Below are positions 33,698-41,599 of a stretch of DNA of 64,000 bases, one piece after another. The stretch comes from JASHPR01 sp963842355 (GTDB lineage: Bacteria; Actinomycetota; Actinomycetes; Streptosporangiales; Streptosporangiaceae). Made by a program: the position numbers and the translations under genes. Location of the stretch: positions 1,302,001 to 1,366,000 of the forward strand of contig CAWJGC010000004.1 in assembly GCA_963842355.1 (NCBI GenBank). Reading direction: 5' to 3'. Under the pieces are notes generated by a model. That model had not been told where the DNA came from, did no database searches, and saw only the letters and a program-made list of their open reading frames with translations. Position 1 is the first letter of the stretch. Every line of letters begins with the position of its first letter.

Positions 33698-34101
33698 GTG
33701 CCGTCTCCCGCATCCTCCTTGATCAGGTCCTCGTACTCGGCGGCGGACAGCAGGCCCGACGGCAGCTCGGCGCCTTCGGCGGGCAGGGCGACCTTGAACA
33801 GCCAGCCCGCCCCGTACGGGTCGGAGTTGACCAGGGCCGGGTTCTCGTCGACCTCCGGGTTGACCTCCGTCACCTCGCCGTCAACGGGGGAGTACAGGTC
33901 GCTGACCGACTTGGTGGACTCGACCTCACCGCACGGCTCGCCGGCCGTCACCTTGCTTCCCGGCGCGGGTACGGACACGTAGACGACGTCCCCGAGGGCG
34001 TTCTGGGCGTGGTCGGTGATGCCGACCGAGGCGGTGGACCCGTTGATGGCTACCCACTCGTGCTCGGGCGTGTAATGCAACTCCTCCGGAACTGTCGTCA
34101 T
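33694..34101 (-). CDS. gcvH: glycine cleavage system H protein
   Basis: A 135-residue lipoyl carrier that shuttles the aminomethyl group between the P, T and L proteins of glycine cleavage. It starts MTTVPEELHYTPEHEWV, has GITDHAQNALGDVVYVSVP and the lipoylation site Lys in VESTKSVSDLY, then GWLFKVALP. The length is slightly above the usual 125-130 because of the C-terminal tail. It lies 36 bp after gcvT and overlaps the next gene by 4 bp. gcvP is not in the window. Confidence 0.95.
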   Translation of the reverse strand: MTTVPEELHYTPEHEWVAINGSTASVGITDHAQNALGDVVYVSVPAPGSKVTAGEPCGEVESTKSVSDLYSPVDGEVTEVNPEVDENPALVNSDPYGAGWLFKVALPAEGAELPSGLLSAAEYEDLIKEDAGDGT

Positions 34102-34137
34102 GATGGCTCCTTGCCGGGGATGGGTGTGATCGGAGGA

Positions 34138-35292
34138 TCAGGCCGGCCGGTGGTAGAACGGCAGCGGCACCAGGGTCGCGGGTTCGGCGCTGCCCCGGAC
34201 GTCGACGGCGAGCCGGCCGGGCTCGCCGTCCAGTTCCGCCTGGCTGGCCTGGCGGGCCTGGCGGGCCACGTCGGCCTCAAGGTACGCCATCGCGATCGGC
34301 TTGCCGAGCGTCGGGGACGGCGCGCCGCTGGTCACCGTGCCGCAGCGGGCCGCGTCCCACAACACCTGGTAGCCGTGCCTGGGCACCCGCCGGGACCGGC
34401 CGACCAGCCCCACGAGCTCGCGTTCCGGCTTGGCCCTGGCGCGATCGGCGAGCGCCGCGCGCCCGACGAAGTCCCCGGGCTTGTCGAGCTTCACCACCCG
34501 GCCCAGGCCCGCGTCGAACGGGGTCACGTCAGGCCCGAGTTCGTTGCCGTAGAGCGGCATCCCGGCCTCCAGCCGGAGCGTGTCACGCGCGGCCAGGCCC
34601 GCGGGGGCCAGCCCGTGCGCCTGGCCGGCCGCGGTGAGCGCCGCCCATATCCGCTCCGCGTCCTGCGGCCCGGCGAAGAGCTCGAAGCCGTCCTCGCCGG
34701 TGTAGCCGGTGCGGGCCAGCAGGAGCCCGCAGCCGGCCACGGTCGCCGGGTAGCTGGCGTAGTACCTCACCGCGGCGAGGTCGGCGTCGGTGAGCGGGGC
34801 CAGGATGCGCACCGCGTTCGGGCCCTGGAGGGCGATCAGCGCGTAGTCGTCGGTCCGGTCCGTGACCTGAGCGCCGCGCGGCCGGCCGCTGGCCCGGCCG
34901 GTGAGCTCGCCGAGCACGACCTCGGAGTTGGCCGCGTTCGCGACCACGAGGAACTCGTCATCGGCGAGCCGGTAGACGATCAGGTCGTCGAGTACCCCGC
35001 CGTCCGGCGCGCAGATCATGGTGTAACGAGCCCGGCCGGGCGCCAGCGCGGACGGCTGTCCGACCAGCGCGTAGTCCAGCGCGGCCGCGGCGCCCGGGCC
35101 GGTGACCGCGATCTCGCCCATGTGCGAGAGGTCGAACAGCCCGGCCGTGGTGCGCACGGCGTTGTGTTCCGCGGTCTCGCTGCCGTACCGCAACGGCATC
35201 TGCCACCCGGCGAAGCCGGTCAGCGTGGCACCGAGGCGCTCGTGCACGCCGGTCAGCGGGGTCCGCCGCAGCGGGGGGTGCGGGTCAGTCAT
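34138..35292 (-). CDS. gcvT: glycine cleavage system T protein (aminomethyltransferase)
   Basis: A 384-residue tetrahydrofolate-dependent aminomethyltransferase that releases ammonia and forms methylene-THF from the H-protein-bound intermediate. Motifs: LTGFAGWQMPLRYGS, AGLFDLSHMGEI, the folate-contact QGPNAV region, ARTGYTGEDGFELF and AARDTLRLEAGMPLYGNEL. ATG 35292 is chosen for GGAG 5 nt upstream and MTDPHPPLRRTPL as start. First gene of gcvT-gcvH-aldolase. No glycine riboswitch was recognised upstream. Confidence 0.95.
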   Translation of the reverse strand: MTDPHPPLRRTPLTGVHERLGATLTGFAGWQMPLRYGSETAEHNAVRTTAGLFDLSHMGEIAVTGPGAAAALDYALVGQPSALAPGRARYTMICAPDGGVLDDLIVYRLADDEFLVVANAANSEVVLGELTGRASGRPRGAQVTDRTDDYALIALQGPNAVRILAPLTDADLAAVRYYASYPATVAGCGLLLARTGYTGEDGFELFAGPQDAERIWAALTAAGQAHGLAPAGLAARDTLRLEAGMPLYGNELGPDVTPFDAGLGRVVKLDKPGDFVGRAALADRARAKPERELVGLVGRSRRVPRHGYQVLWDAARCGTVTSGAPSPTLGKPIAMAYLEADVARQARQASQAELDGEPGRLAVDVRGSAEPATLVPLPFYHRPA

Positions 35293-35691
35293 CTGCGCTC
35301 CATCGGCCGGGCGGCATCTGGTCAGGCCGAATGCTGCCCACGCGAGTCGGCGGCGAAGCTGAGCGGCAGCGTCGGTGCTCTCCGGCTGGGGCCAGCCTAT
35401 CGAGGCGGACCCGGTTCCGTTGGCCAGCGCCCGCCCCGCCCCGCCGCTGGCCGCCTCGCCGCACCCTGCCGCTGGCCGGCCCGGCCCGCCCCCGGCTGCC
35501 TCGCCGCTGGCCGCCCGGCCTTGGCCGCCCCGGCCCGCCCCCGGCCGTCCGTTCAAGATCGTGGTTGGTTCGGTACGGCTGCCGTCATCTATCCACCATG
35601 ATCATGGAGGCGAGGCCCTGGTGGCTTGAACGCGGGAGAAGCGGCGGCGCGTCATGGCCCTGGTCGGGGGAGTGTGTGATAGTCGGGAGGC
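35293..35691. other. 399-bp divergent spacer between gcvT and the pterin dehydratase gene
   Basis: Holds the promoters of both divergent genes, which I cannot place with confidence. The middle (about 35420-35545) is a degenerate GCCGCTGGCC / CCCGCCCC low-complexity run. A short perfect palindrome CCATGATCATGG lies at 35597-35608. No gene or RNA was recognised. Confidence 0.5.
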
Positions 35692-35970
35692 ATGGAACTG
35701 CTTACCGAGGATGAGATAGCCGCCCGGCTGGGCAGCGTGCCCGGCTGGGAACGCGCGGGCAGCAGCATCAGCGCGGTGGTGACTCGGCGTGACTTCCGGG
35801 AGGCCATGCTGTTCACCGGGGCCGTGGCCTACCTGTCCGAGCAGGCCAACCACCATCCCGACATCCTGATCCAGTGGAACACGGTGACGCTGACCCTGTC
35901 GACGCACTCGGCCGGGGGCTTGACCGCGGCCGATTTCGACCTGGCCGGGAAGATCAGCGCGCTCGGCTGA
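35692..35970 (+). CDS. 4a-hydroxytetrahydrobiopterin dehydratase (pterin-4a-carbinolamine dehydratase)
   Basis: A 92-residue enzyme that dehydrates 4a-hydroxytetrahydropterin, recycling the pterin cofactor of aromatic hydroxylases. It shows the family pattern LTEDEIAARLGSVPGWE, FREAMLFTGAVAYLSEQANHHPDIL with the His-His-Pro active site, WNTVTLTLSTHSAGGLTAADF and the C-terminal LAGKISAL. GGGAGG precedes ATG 35692. Monocistronic. Confidence 0.93.
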   Translation: MELLTEDEIAARLGSVPGWERAGSSISAVVTRRDFREAMLFTGAVAYLSEQANHHPDILIQWNTVTLTLSTHSAGGLTAADFDLAGKISALG

Positions 35971-36032
35971 CGCCGGCCGGCCGGCCTCCGCCCGTGGACG
36001 GCGCCGGGTCCCCGGGTGGCTCCGTCCGTGGA

Positions 36033-36058
36033 CGGCGCCACGCCCCCGGGTGGCGCCG
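36033..36058. terminator. 9-bp hairpin downstream of the pterin dehydratase
   Basis: Arms CGGCGCCAC and GTGGCGCCG enclose GCCCCCGG; located 63 bp past the stop. Plausible terminator without U tract. Confidence 0.45.
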
Positions 36059-36375
36059 CCCACGGGACGAAGATCCCCCTCCGCTCGTCACGACCCTCGT
36101 CCGCCGGCGCAAGCGGCGCCGACGATCACGCCGGCGCCCGCCAGCCGGGCGATCTCGCCGGACCTCCCGGCCCTAGGACGACGGTCCCCCTCCGCGACTC
36201 GCGGTCCCCTCTTTCCGCCGCGGCGCCGTCCCCCTGGCCCGGCTCGCCGGGCCACGTGCGCCGCGTGGGGTTCTAGTTATACACGCTGTGCTCAGTTGAC
36301 TACAGCTAGTTACAAGATTGAGGTCAGAACCGGTGCCATCACAGTAACGGCGCCGCCGAGGCGAGTCCCCGGACC

Positions 36376-36438
36376 CAGTGAGTCGAAGTTCTGGACGCAC
36401 CGAAGCATCGTCCGGTACAGTGAGTCCAGATTCCGGAC
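36376..36438. promoter_or_regulatory. paired 21-bp operator-like repeats before MFS exporter
   Basis: Copies at 36376-36396 and 36418-36438 share CAGTGAGTC-N5-TTC-(C/T)GGAC and are 42 bp apart (four helical turns). The second contains an imperfect dyad AGTCCAGATTCCGGACT. Spacing on one face of the helix suggests two bound repressor dimers controlling the exporter, whose ATG is 29 bp further on. Confidence 0.55.
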
Positions 36439-36467
36439 TTACCTCGGGAACGAACCAGGGGCACCTC

Positions 36468-37964
36468 ATGAGCTTCCGCCTCCCGGCCACCGGTGCCGGG
36501 CCACGTGGTTCCTCGGGCACGCGCCAGGTGACGTGGCTGATCGTCGCGCTTTCCCTCGCGGTGTTCATGTCCAGCCTCGACCTGTTCATCGTCAACCTGG
36601 CGTTCCCCTACATAGGCCGGGAGTACCCGGGCACCAGCCTGGGCGCCCTGTCCTGGGTCCTGAACGGCTACACGATCGTCTTCGCGGCCGTGCTGGTCCC
36701 GGCCGGCCGCTGGGCCGACCGGGTCGGGCGTCGCCGGCTCCTCGTCGCCGGCCTGGTCATGTTCAGCCTGGGCTCCCTGCTCTGCGGACTGGCTCCCGGG
36801 GTGGCCGAACTGATCGTCGCGCGGGTCATCCAGGCGTTCGGCGCCGGGCTGATGGTGCCGGCCTCACTGTCGCTCCTGCTGGCCTCGGTCCCGGCCGCCA
36901 CCCGCGGCCAGGCCATCGGTACCTGGTCCGCCCTGGCTGCCCTGGGCGCGGCCCTCGGCCCCGTGATCGGCGGAAGCCTGGTGCAGTTCAGCTGGCGCTG
37001 GGTGTTCTGGATCAACCTGCCGGTCGGCCTGGTCGCCGTGCTGCTCGCCACCCGGGTGGTGCCCGAGAGCCGGGATGAGCACGCCCGGGCCCGTCCGGAC
37101 CTGCCCGGGGCCGTCCTGCTCGCGGCCGCGGTCGGCCTGCTCGCCCTGGCCCTCGTCGAGGCACCCGGATGGGGATGGGGCTCGGCCAGCTTCGCCGGCC
37201 TGCTGCTGGCCTCGCTGGCCTGCGGCGCGGCCATGGTGGCCCGGTCACGGCGGCATCACGCGCCGGTCATCGAACTCGGGCTGCTCCGCTCGCGGACGTT
37301 CAGCGGCGCATTTGGCGCCTCGATCCTCTACTACGCCGGCTTCGGGGCCTTCGTGCTCAACGCGGTCGAGTTCCTCACCGGCGTGTGGCACTACAGCGCG
37401 ATCCGCGCCGGTCTCGCCATCGCCCCCGGGCCCCTCATGGTCTTTCCCGTGGCCAGGTTCGTCGCGCCTCGCCTGGCCGTTCGCCTCCGCGGCGCGGGCC
37501 GGGTGGCGGTGATCGGCTGCGTCGTCCAGGCCGCCGGCCAGATGTTCTGGCTGATCCGGATCCAGGCCCAGGCGGCCTACCTGACCCACTATCTCCCCGC
37601 CCAGATCATCGGCGGCGTCGGGGTGGGCCTGGCCATTCCCTCGCTCATCGGCGCCGGCACCGCGTCGCTCACCCCCGACCGGTTCGGCGCCGGCAGCGGG
37701 ATACTCAACATGGCCCGCCAGATCGGCACCGTCCTCGGCGTCGCCGGCCTGATCGCGATCCTCTCCCAGGTGGCTCCCGGTGACCCGGTGGACGTATACC
37801 GGCACGGCGTGATCCTGGTCATGGCGTTCATGGTGGCCGCCGGGGCTGTCTCGGCTGGCCTGCTCACCGGCCGGCCAGCCGCGGAGGCCGGGCCGGCGCT
37901 GGCCTCGACGCGGCCGCAGGTCGCGCTGCCCGCCCGAGCCGATGACCGCCCCTCCGGTGCGTGA
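36468..37964 (+). CDS. DHA2-type MFS drug exporter (14 TM)
   Basis: A 498-residue proton-driven efflux protein with about 14 hydrophobic helices. The N-terminal motif SLDLFIVNLAFPYIG (motif D1-like), the loop GRWADRVGRRRLL (motif A) and GLMVPASLSLLLASVP, IGTWSALAALGAALGPVIGG (antiporter motif C) are those of EmrB/QacA-like exporters. ATG 36468 fits the start of homology and follows GGGG; a longer frame opens at 36378 but would cover the operator repeats. The neighbouring HxlR gene is a candidate regulator. Confidence 0.92.
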   Translation: MSFRLPATGAGPRGSSGTRQVTWLIVALSLAVFMSSLDLFIVNLAFPYIGREYPGTSLGALSWVLNGYTIVFAAVLVPAGRWADRVGRRRLLVAGLVMFSLGSLLCGLAPGVAELIVARVIQAFGAGLMVPASLSLLLASVPAATRGQAIGTWSALAALGAALGPVIGGSLVQFSWRWVFWINLPVGLVAVLLATRVVPESRDEHARARPDLPGAVLLAAAVGLLALALVEAPGWGWGSASFAGLLLASLACGAAMVARSRRHHAPVIELGLLRSRTFSGAFGASILYYAGFGAFVLNAVEFLTGVWHYSAIRAGLAIAPGPLMVFPVARFVAPRLAVRLRGAGRVAVIGCVVQAAGQMFWLIRIQAQAAYLTHYLPAQIIGGVGVGLAIPSLIGAGTASLTPDRFGAGSGILNMARQIGTVLGVAGLIAILSQVAPGDPVDVYRHGVILVMAFMVAAGAVSAGLLTGRPAAEAGPALASTRPQVALPARADDRPSGA

Positions 37965-38051
37965 CTGCGGGCCCGGCGGTGCGTGCGGCGGGGGGGCCCG
38001 GCGGTGCGGGCGGCGGGCCCGGCGGTGCGTCCAGAAAGCCGACCTACTAGG

Positions 38052-38057
38052 TACACT
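38052..38057 (+). promoter_or_regulatory. -10 box TACACT before HxlR gene
   Basis: TACACT ends 6 nt before GTG 38064, a leaderless layout. It overlaps CTACTAGGTAC (38044-38054), a near-palindrome like the TACT..AGTA sites bound by HxlR proteins, so autoregulation is plausible. Confidence 0.5.
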
Positions 38058-38063
38058 GAAGCC

Positions 38064-38525
38064 GTGACGCGCTCATCGACCCAGCCGCGGGTATGTTCCG
38101 TGGCCCGCACGCTCGACGTGGTCGGGGAGAAGTGGGCTCTCCTGGCCGTGCGCGAGGTGTTCCTCGGCAACCGCCGGTTCGACGAGATGGTCCGGAAGAC
38201 CGGCGCGCCGCGAGACACCCTGGCGGCTCGCCTGCGCACCCTGGTCGGTGCCGGGATCCTGGAACGCCGGCAGTACTCCGACCACCCGCCCCGCTTCGAG
38301 TACTACCTGACCGAGGTCGGCCAGGATCTCCACCCGGTCATCACTACCCTGCGGCAATGGGGCGACCGCCACCTGGCGGGCGGCGGCGGCCCGCCGGCGA
38401 TCTTCAGCCACCGGTGCGGTCACCAGCTCACGGCCCGGCTGGTCTGTGAGTCGTGCGGTGAGCCCGTCTTGCCCGGCGACACCAGACGGGCGGTCCAGGC
38501 CGGCCACGGGTCCACGCCTTCGTGA
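38064..38525 (+). CDS. HxlR-family winged-helix transcription regulator
   Basis: A 153-residue regulator. CSVARTLDVVGEKWALLAVREV and NRRFDEMVRKTGAPRDTLAARLRTLVGAGILERRQY (in two parts) are the HxlR winged helix, followed by FEYYLTEVGQDLHPVI. The C terminus HRCGHQLTARLVCESCGEPV has Cys/His pairs that could bind zinc or sense thiols. GTG 38064 is chosen because the helix-turn-helix follows and a -10 box precedes it; a longer frame from 37983 is GC-repeat sequence. It may act on the MFS exporter upstream. Confidence 0.9.
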   Translation: MTRSSTQPRVCSVARTLDVVGEKWALLAVREVFLGNRRFDEMVRKTGAPRDTLAARLRTLVGAGILERRQYSDHPPRFEYYLTEVGQDLHPVITTLRQWGDRHLAGGGGPPAIFSHRCGHQLTARLVCESCGEPVLPGDTRRAVQAGHGSTPS

Positions 38526-38526
38526 T

Positions 38527-39193
38527 CTAGAACCGAAATGCGTGTCCTGGGCTCGTCGCGGAAATAACCCGCTGCTGTGCCTGGCGGCGGTCGGCCTGGT
38601 GGTGAGCGGGGCTGCGGACCGGGGCGCGGCGGAGCCCGCCCGGCGCCTGGCCGGCGCGATGTCCATGATCTATGCCCTGAATTCCGGCATTTACTGCGTT
38701 TTCGGTCCCGCCGGTGCCGTTGCCGGCTCCCGTTCCCGGCGAACCCGGCGATGAATGTGCGTCTGCTGTACACGGGTGTACACCAAAGGCGCATTCACGG
38801 GGCCGGGATGCCGGGACGGCGGCCGGGGATGGCGGGGATGCCGGGGATGGCGGGGCGGCGGGCGGGGGGATACCGGCGGCGGCCGGGATGCCGGGGCGGC
38901 GGGCGCGGCCGGGGATGGCGGGGCGGCGGCCGGGGATGCCGGGGCGGCGGGCGGCGGCCGGGGATGGCGGGGCGGCGGCCGGGATGCCGGGGCGGCGGGC
39001 CTGCGGCCGGGACGAAGACTGCGAAACAGGGGCAAATGGTTGGACGGTGGCTGGCTGTCCGGCCTGGCGCCAGCCCCGGCCAGCCGCGTTGTCCGCTGAC
39101 CGGCGCCTGGGTCACGGAACCGGGCGCCGGATCCATGATCAAACCGGCGTGTTGATCATCGGCGCGCGCCCATTTCATGCATTTCAGCCCTAG
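38527..39193. mobile_element. non-coding element with terminal inverted repeats, copy B (inverted)
   Basis: Starts at CTAG 38527-38530 and ends at CTAG 39190-39193. Its left end CTAGAACCGAAATGCGTG and inverted right end CTAGGGCTGAAATGCATG are better-matched terminal repeats than those of copy A. The interior is the reverse complement of 30343-30953, with many substitutions and a longer GC minisatellite (about 38812-39000). It includes the palindrome GTACACGGGTGTAC at 38773-38786, the counterpart of that in copy A. No coding capacity. It starts one base after the HxlR stop codon, so insertion next to a gene end was tolerated. Confidence 0.7.
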
Positions 39194-39318
39194 ATCAGGG
39201 AAATCGGGGCCCGGTCGGCGGCGGGCCTGCTTCCGGAGCCAAACCGGCCGCGCCGGCTCGGGTCGGCGTCGGTTAGCCTGAGGCGCGGGGGGCGGAACGA
39301 CCGTGCGGAGGGACAGCG

Positions 39319-39810
39319 TTGGCGATCGTGACGCTGGTCCTGTGGGTGGTGACGGCGGCGGCGGGGGTATCCCTGCTGAGTACGGGCGGCAGGGCCCGGC
39401 GCCCGGCGGCCCGCGCCGCGCCGACGGCGCCGCCGCCCGCCAGAATCGCCGCGATCCCGCTCACCGACGAGGGGAAGCCACCCCCGGTTCCCCGGGTCAA
39501 GGTCACGACGCCTCCGGGCGAGCACCCGCTGCTCGAGTTCAGCCATCCGGCGCTCGCTCTCACCGGGCTGGCCTGCTGGTTCGTATTCGTGCTCGTGCAC
39601 GACCACCCGTTCGCCTGGATCTCGTTCGGCATCCTGGTCGTGACGCTCGGAGCCGGGCTGAGCTGGCTGGCCAGAAACCGGCAGGCGGCCAGGCGTCACC
39701 TCAGCGGCGCCTGGACCTTCCCGCCCGGGCTGATCGTGTTGCACGGGCTGGCCGCCACCGTCTTGATCACCCTCACGGTCCTTACCGCCCTGTCAGCGGC
39801 CCGCGCCTGA
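39319..39810 (+). CDS. integral membrane protein of unknown function
   Basis: A 163-residue protein with hydrophobic helices at about 3-20, 75-95, 97-117 and 137-160 and a Pro/Arg-rich loop between the first two. I recognise no family motif. TTG 39319 is used as start because GGAGGGA lies 5 nt upstream and the first helix starts at once; GTG 39328 is the alternative. A -10-like TAGCCT is at 39274-39279. Coding strand and codon pattern look genuine. Confidence 0.6.
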   Translation: MAIVTLVLWVVTAAAGVSLLSTGGRARRPAARAAPTAPPPARIAAIPLTDEGKPPPVPRVKVTTPPGEHPLLEFSHPALALTGLACWFVFVLVHDHPFAWISFGILVVTLGAGLSWLARNRQAARRHLSGAWTFPPGLIVLHGLAATVLITLTVLTALSAARA

Positions 39811-39910
39811 CGGGGCTGTACCTTACGCGGTTCCGACGATGCCGGGCATGAGGTCGTCTGCTCCACCTTCGCCATCGATGGCCGGGAGTCTCCATTGCGT
39901 GCCATCTTCC

Positions 39911-40141
39911 GGAGAGCTCCTCAGCAACGTCCTCATCGCCTTGCTGATCATCGGAATCGCGCGCACGTGGGAACTCGTCGGAGACAGGGATACGGGCATC
40001 ATCTCCTCCATCGCGGTGCTCACCGGCCACGACCGCAACCCAGATGGCCCCTCCAGCGTCCGTGCCCCCCGAGCGGAGAGACCAATGAGCTGGCCACGCC
40101 GGACCCTTCACAGCCATCGGCCAGATGACCAACCGAAGTAA
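39911..40141 (+). pseudogene. possible C-terminal remnant of a membrane protein
   Basis: This frame reads SGELLSNVLIALLIIGIART, then WELVGDRDTGIISSI. A hydrophobic helix followed by a charged segment looks like the end of a membrane protein, but there is no N-terminal part or ribosome site. The rest of the 397-bp gap (39811-40207) shows nothing else. Low confidence. Confidence 0.3.
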
Positions 40142-40207
40142 GCTCCACTCCGCCGGCGAGAGGGTCCAGACGGCCCGCGGTCGCAGGCTGGGTTGGCTGG
40201 CTCTTGC

Positions 40208-41476
40208 TCAGCCGAACTCGCAGGGCAGGTGCTTGATGCCGTTGATGAAGCTGGACAGGAGGTAGTCGGGTTCCTGCGCGGCGCGGATGTCCGGGATCCG
40301 GGTCAGCAGCTCCCGCAGCATGGCCTTGATCTCCCGCCGGGCCAGGTGCGAGCCGAGGCAGAAGTGCGGCCCCGCGGACCCGAACCCGACGTGGGGGTTG
40401 GGCGACCGGGTGATGTCGAAGCGCTCCGGGTCGGCGAAGACCGCATCGTCGCGGTTGGCCGCCTGGTAGAAGAGCACGGTCTTGTCACCCTCGCGGTAGG
40501 CGTGCCCGTTCATGACGGTGTCGCGGGTCAGCGTGCGCCGCATCCAGATGACCGGCGAGACGTAGCGGACGATCTCCTCGACCGCCGCGCCGATCCGGCC
40601 CTCGATGTCGGCGAGCAGCAGTTCGCGCTGGTCAGGGTGCTCGGTGAGCAGGGCCAGCGCGTGCGAGATCGCGGTCCGGGTGGTCTCGTTCCCGGCCACC
40701 ACCAGCAGGATGAAGAACGAGGCCAGCTCGGCGGGAGTGAGTTGCTCGCCGTCGATGTTGGCCGTGGCCAGCGCGGAGACCAGGTCGTCCCCGCGGCTGG
40801 CCTGGCGCTGCTCGGCCAGGCCGGTCACCAGTTCGGCGAGTTCCTGGCCGGCGGTGAGGATCTGGGTGATGGCCTCGTTCATGTCCTCGCTGATGAACTC
40901 GGGATCGGCGCCGGACAGGATGATGTTGGTGTTCTTCAGCACCATCGCGTAGTGCTCGTCGCCGATCTCCATCATCTGGCAGATGATCTTGAGCGGGAGG
41001 CGCGCGGACACGCACTGCACGAAGTCGCAGGGCCCGGTGGCCAGGAGGTCGTCGACGATGTCGGAGGCCGTCCGCTGCACGTCGTCCTCGAACTTCTTGA
41101 TCATCCTGGGGGTGAACGCGCGGGACACGATCCGGCGCAGCCGGGCGTGCCTGGGGTCGTCCATGTTGATCATCGACCCGAAGTACTCGTTGAACTCTGT
41201 CGGCAGGTCGATCATGCTCGTGGCGCCCGCGGCCGAGGAGAACAGCTCGGAGTTCCGGCTCGCCTCGGCCACGTCCGCGTGCCGGACCAGGGCGTAGAAA
41301 CCCCGGTCGTCGGTTCCGAACGGGTTTTCCGGTATATCGAAGTACGGCGGCGACGGCAGGGCCCGCAGCCGCGCGTACGCAGCATGACGCCACGTGGGCG
41401 GCTGCTCCCAGAAGGCGTTCTGCGACATGTCGAGGTCGCCGGCGATGGGCATGGGCGCGGGATGCGGACTGGTCAC
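40208..41476 (-). CDS. cytochrome P450, CYP125/CYP124/CYP142-like
   Basis: A 422-residue haem monooxygenase. The I-helix oxygen-activation motif VVAGNETTRTAISH, the K-helix EEIVRYVSPVIWMRR (ExxR), NRDDAVFADPERFDI and the haem ligand loop GFGSAGPHFCLGSHLARRE are complete. The end SSFINGIKHLPCEF and the AGNETTR..ISH pattern resemble the CYP125/142 group that hydroxylates sterol or lipid side-chain ends. GTG 41476 is preferred since GGAAGG lies 9 nt upstream; ATG 41518 would add 14 residues. No ferredoxin gene is adjacent. It lies downstream of the PKS-like gene on the same strand. Confidence 0.9.
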   Translation of the reverse strand: MTSPHPAPMPIAGDLDMSQNAFWEQPPTWRHAAYARLRALPSPPYFDIPENPFGTDDRGFYALVRHADVAEASRNSELFSSAAGATSMIDLPTEFNEYFGSMINMDDPRHARLRRIVSRAFTPRMIKKFEDDVQRTASDIVDDLLATGPCDFVQCVSARLPLKIICQMMEIGDEHYAMVLKNTNIILSGADPEFISEDMNEAITQILTAGQELAELVTGLAEQRQASRGDDLVSALATANIDGEQLTPAELASFFILLVVAGNETTRTAISHALALLTEHPDQRELLLADIEGRIGAAVEEIVRYVSPVIWMRRTLTRDTVMNGHAYREGDKTVLFYQAANRDDAVFADPERFDITRSPNPHVGFGSAGPHFCLGSHLARREIKAMLRELLTRIPDIRAAQEPDYLLSSFINGIKHLPCEFG

Positions 41477-41599
41477 GAGGGCCGCCTTCCGGATCAGAAC
41501 TCCGTTCGGTTTCCCCATAGTGACACCGCGGCCGGCCAACGGGGAAGGGCGTCCCCCCGCGACCAGGCTGGGCCACCCAGGTGATGCCCACGGCCGCCC

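Larger units (their letters stand above)
35971..36467. other. 497-bp spacer with hairpin and MFS promoter region
   Basis: The first part is GC-rich with CCGTGGACGGCGCC direct repeats and a hairpin. From about 36272 to 36330 the composition becomes AT-rich (TTATACACG, TTGACTACAGC, CTAGTTACAAG), which looks like a promoter region for the exporter gene. Two 21-bp operator-like repeats follow. No gene seen. Confidence 0.5.

Noticed and set aside
35293..35410. Glycine riboswitch upstream of gcvT
   Set aside because: The minus strand has GGAGAGC near 35375, but the conserved core (GCCGAAGGAGCAA-like and CTCTCAGGC-like parts) is not found, so there is no support beyond a short match.
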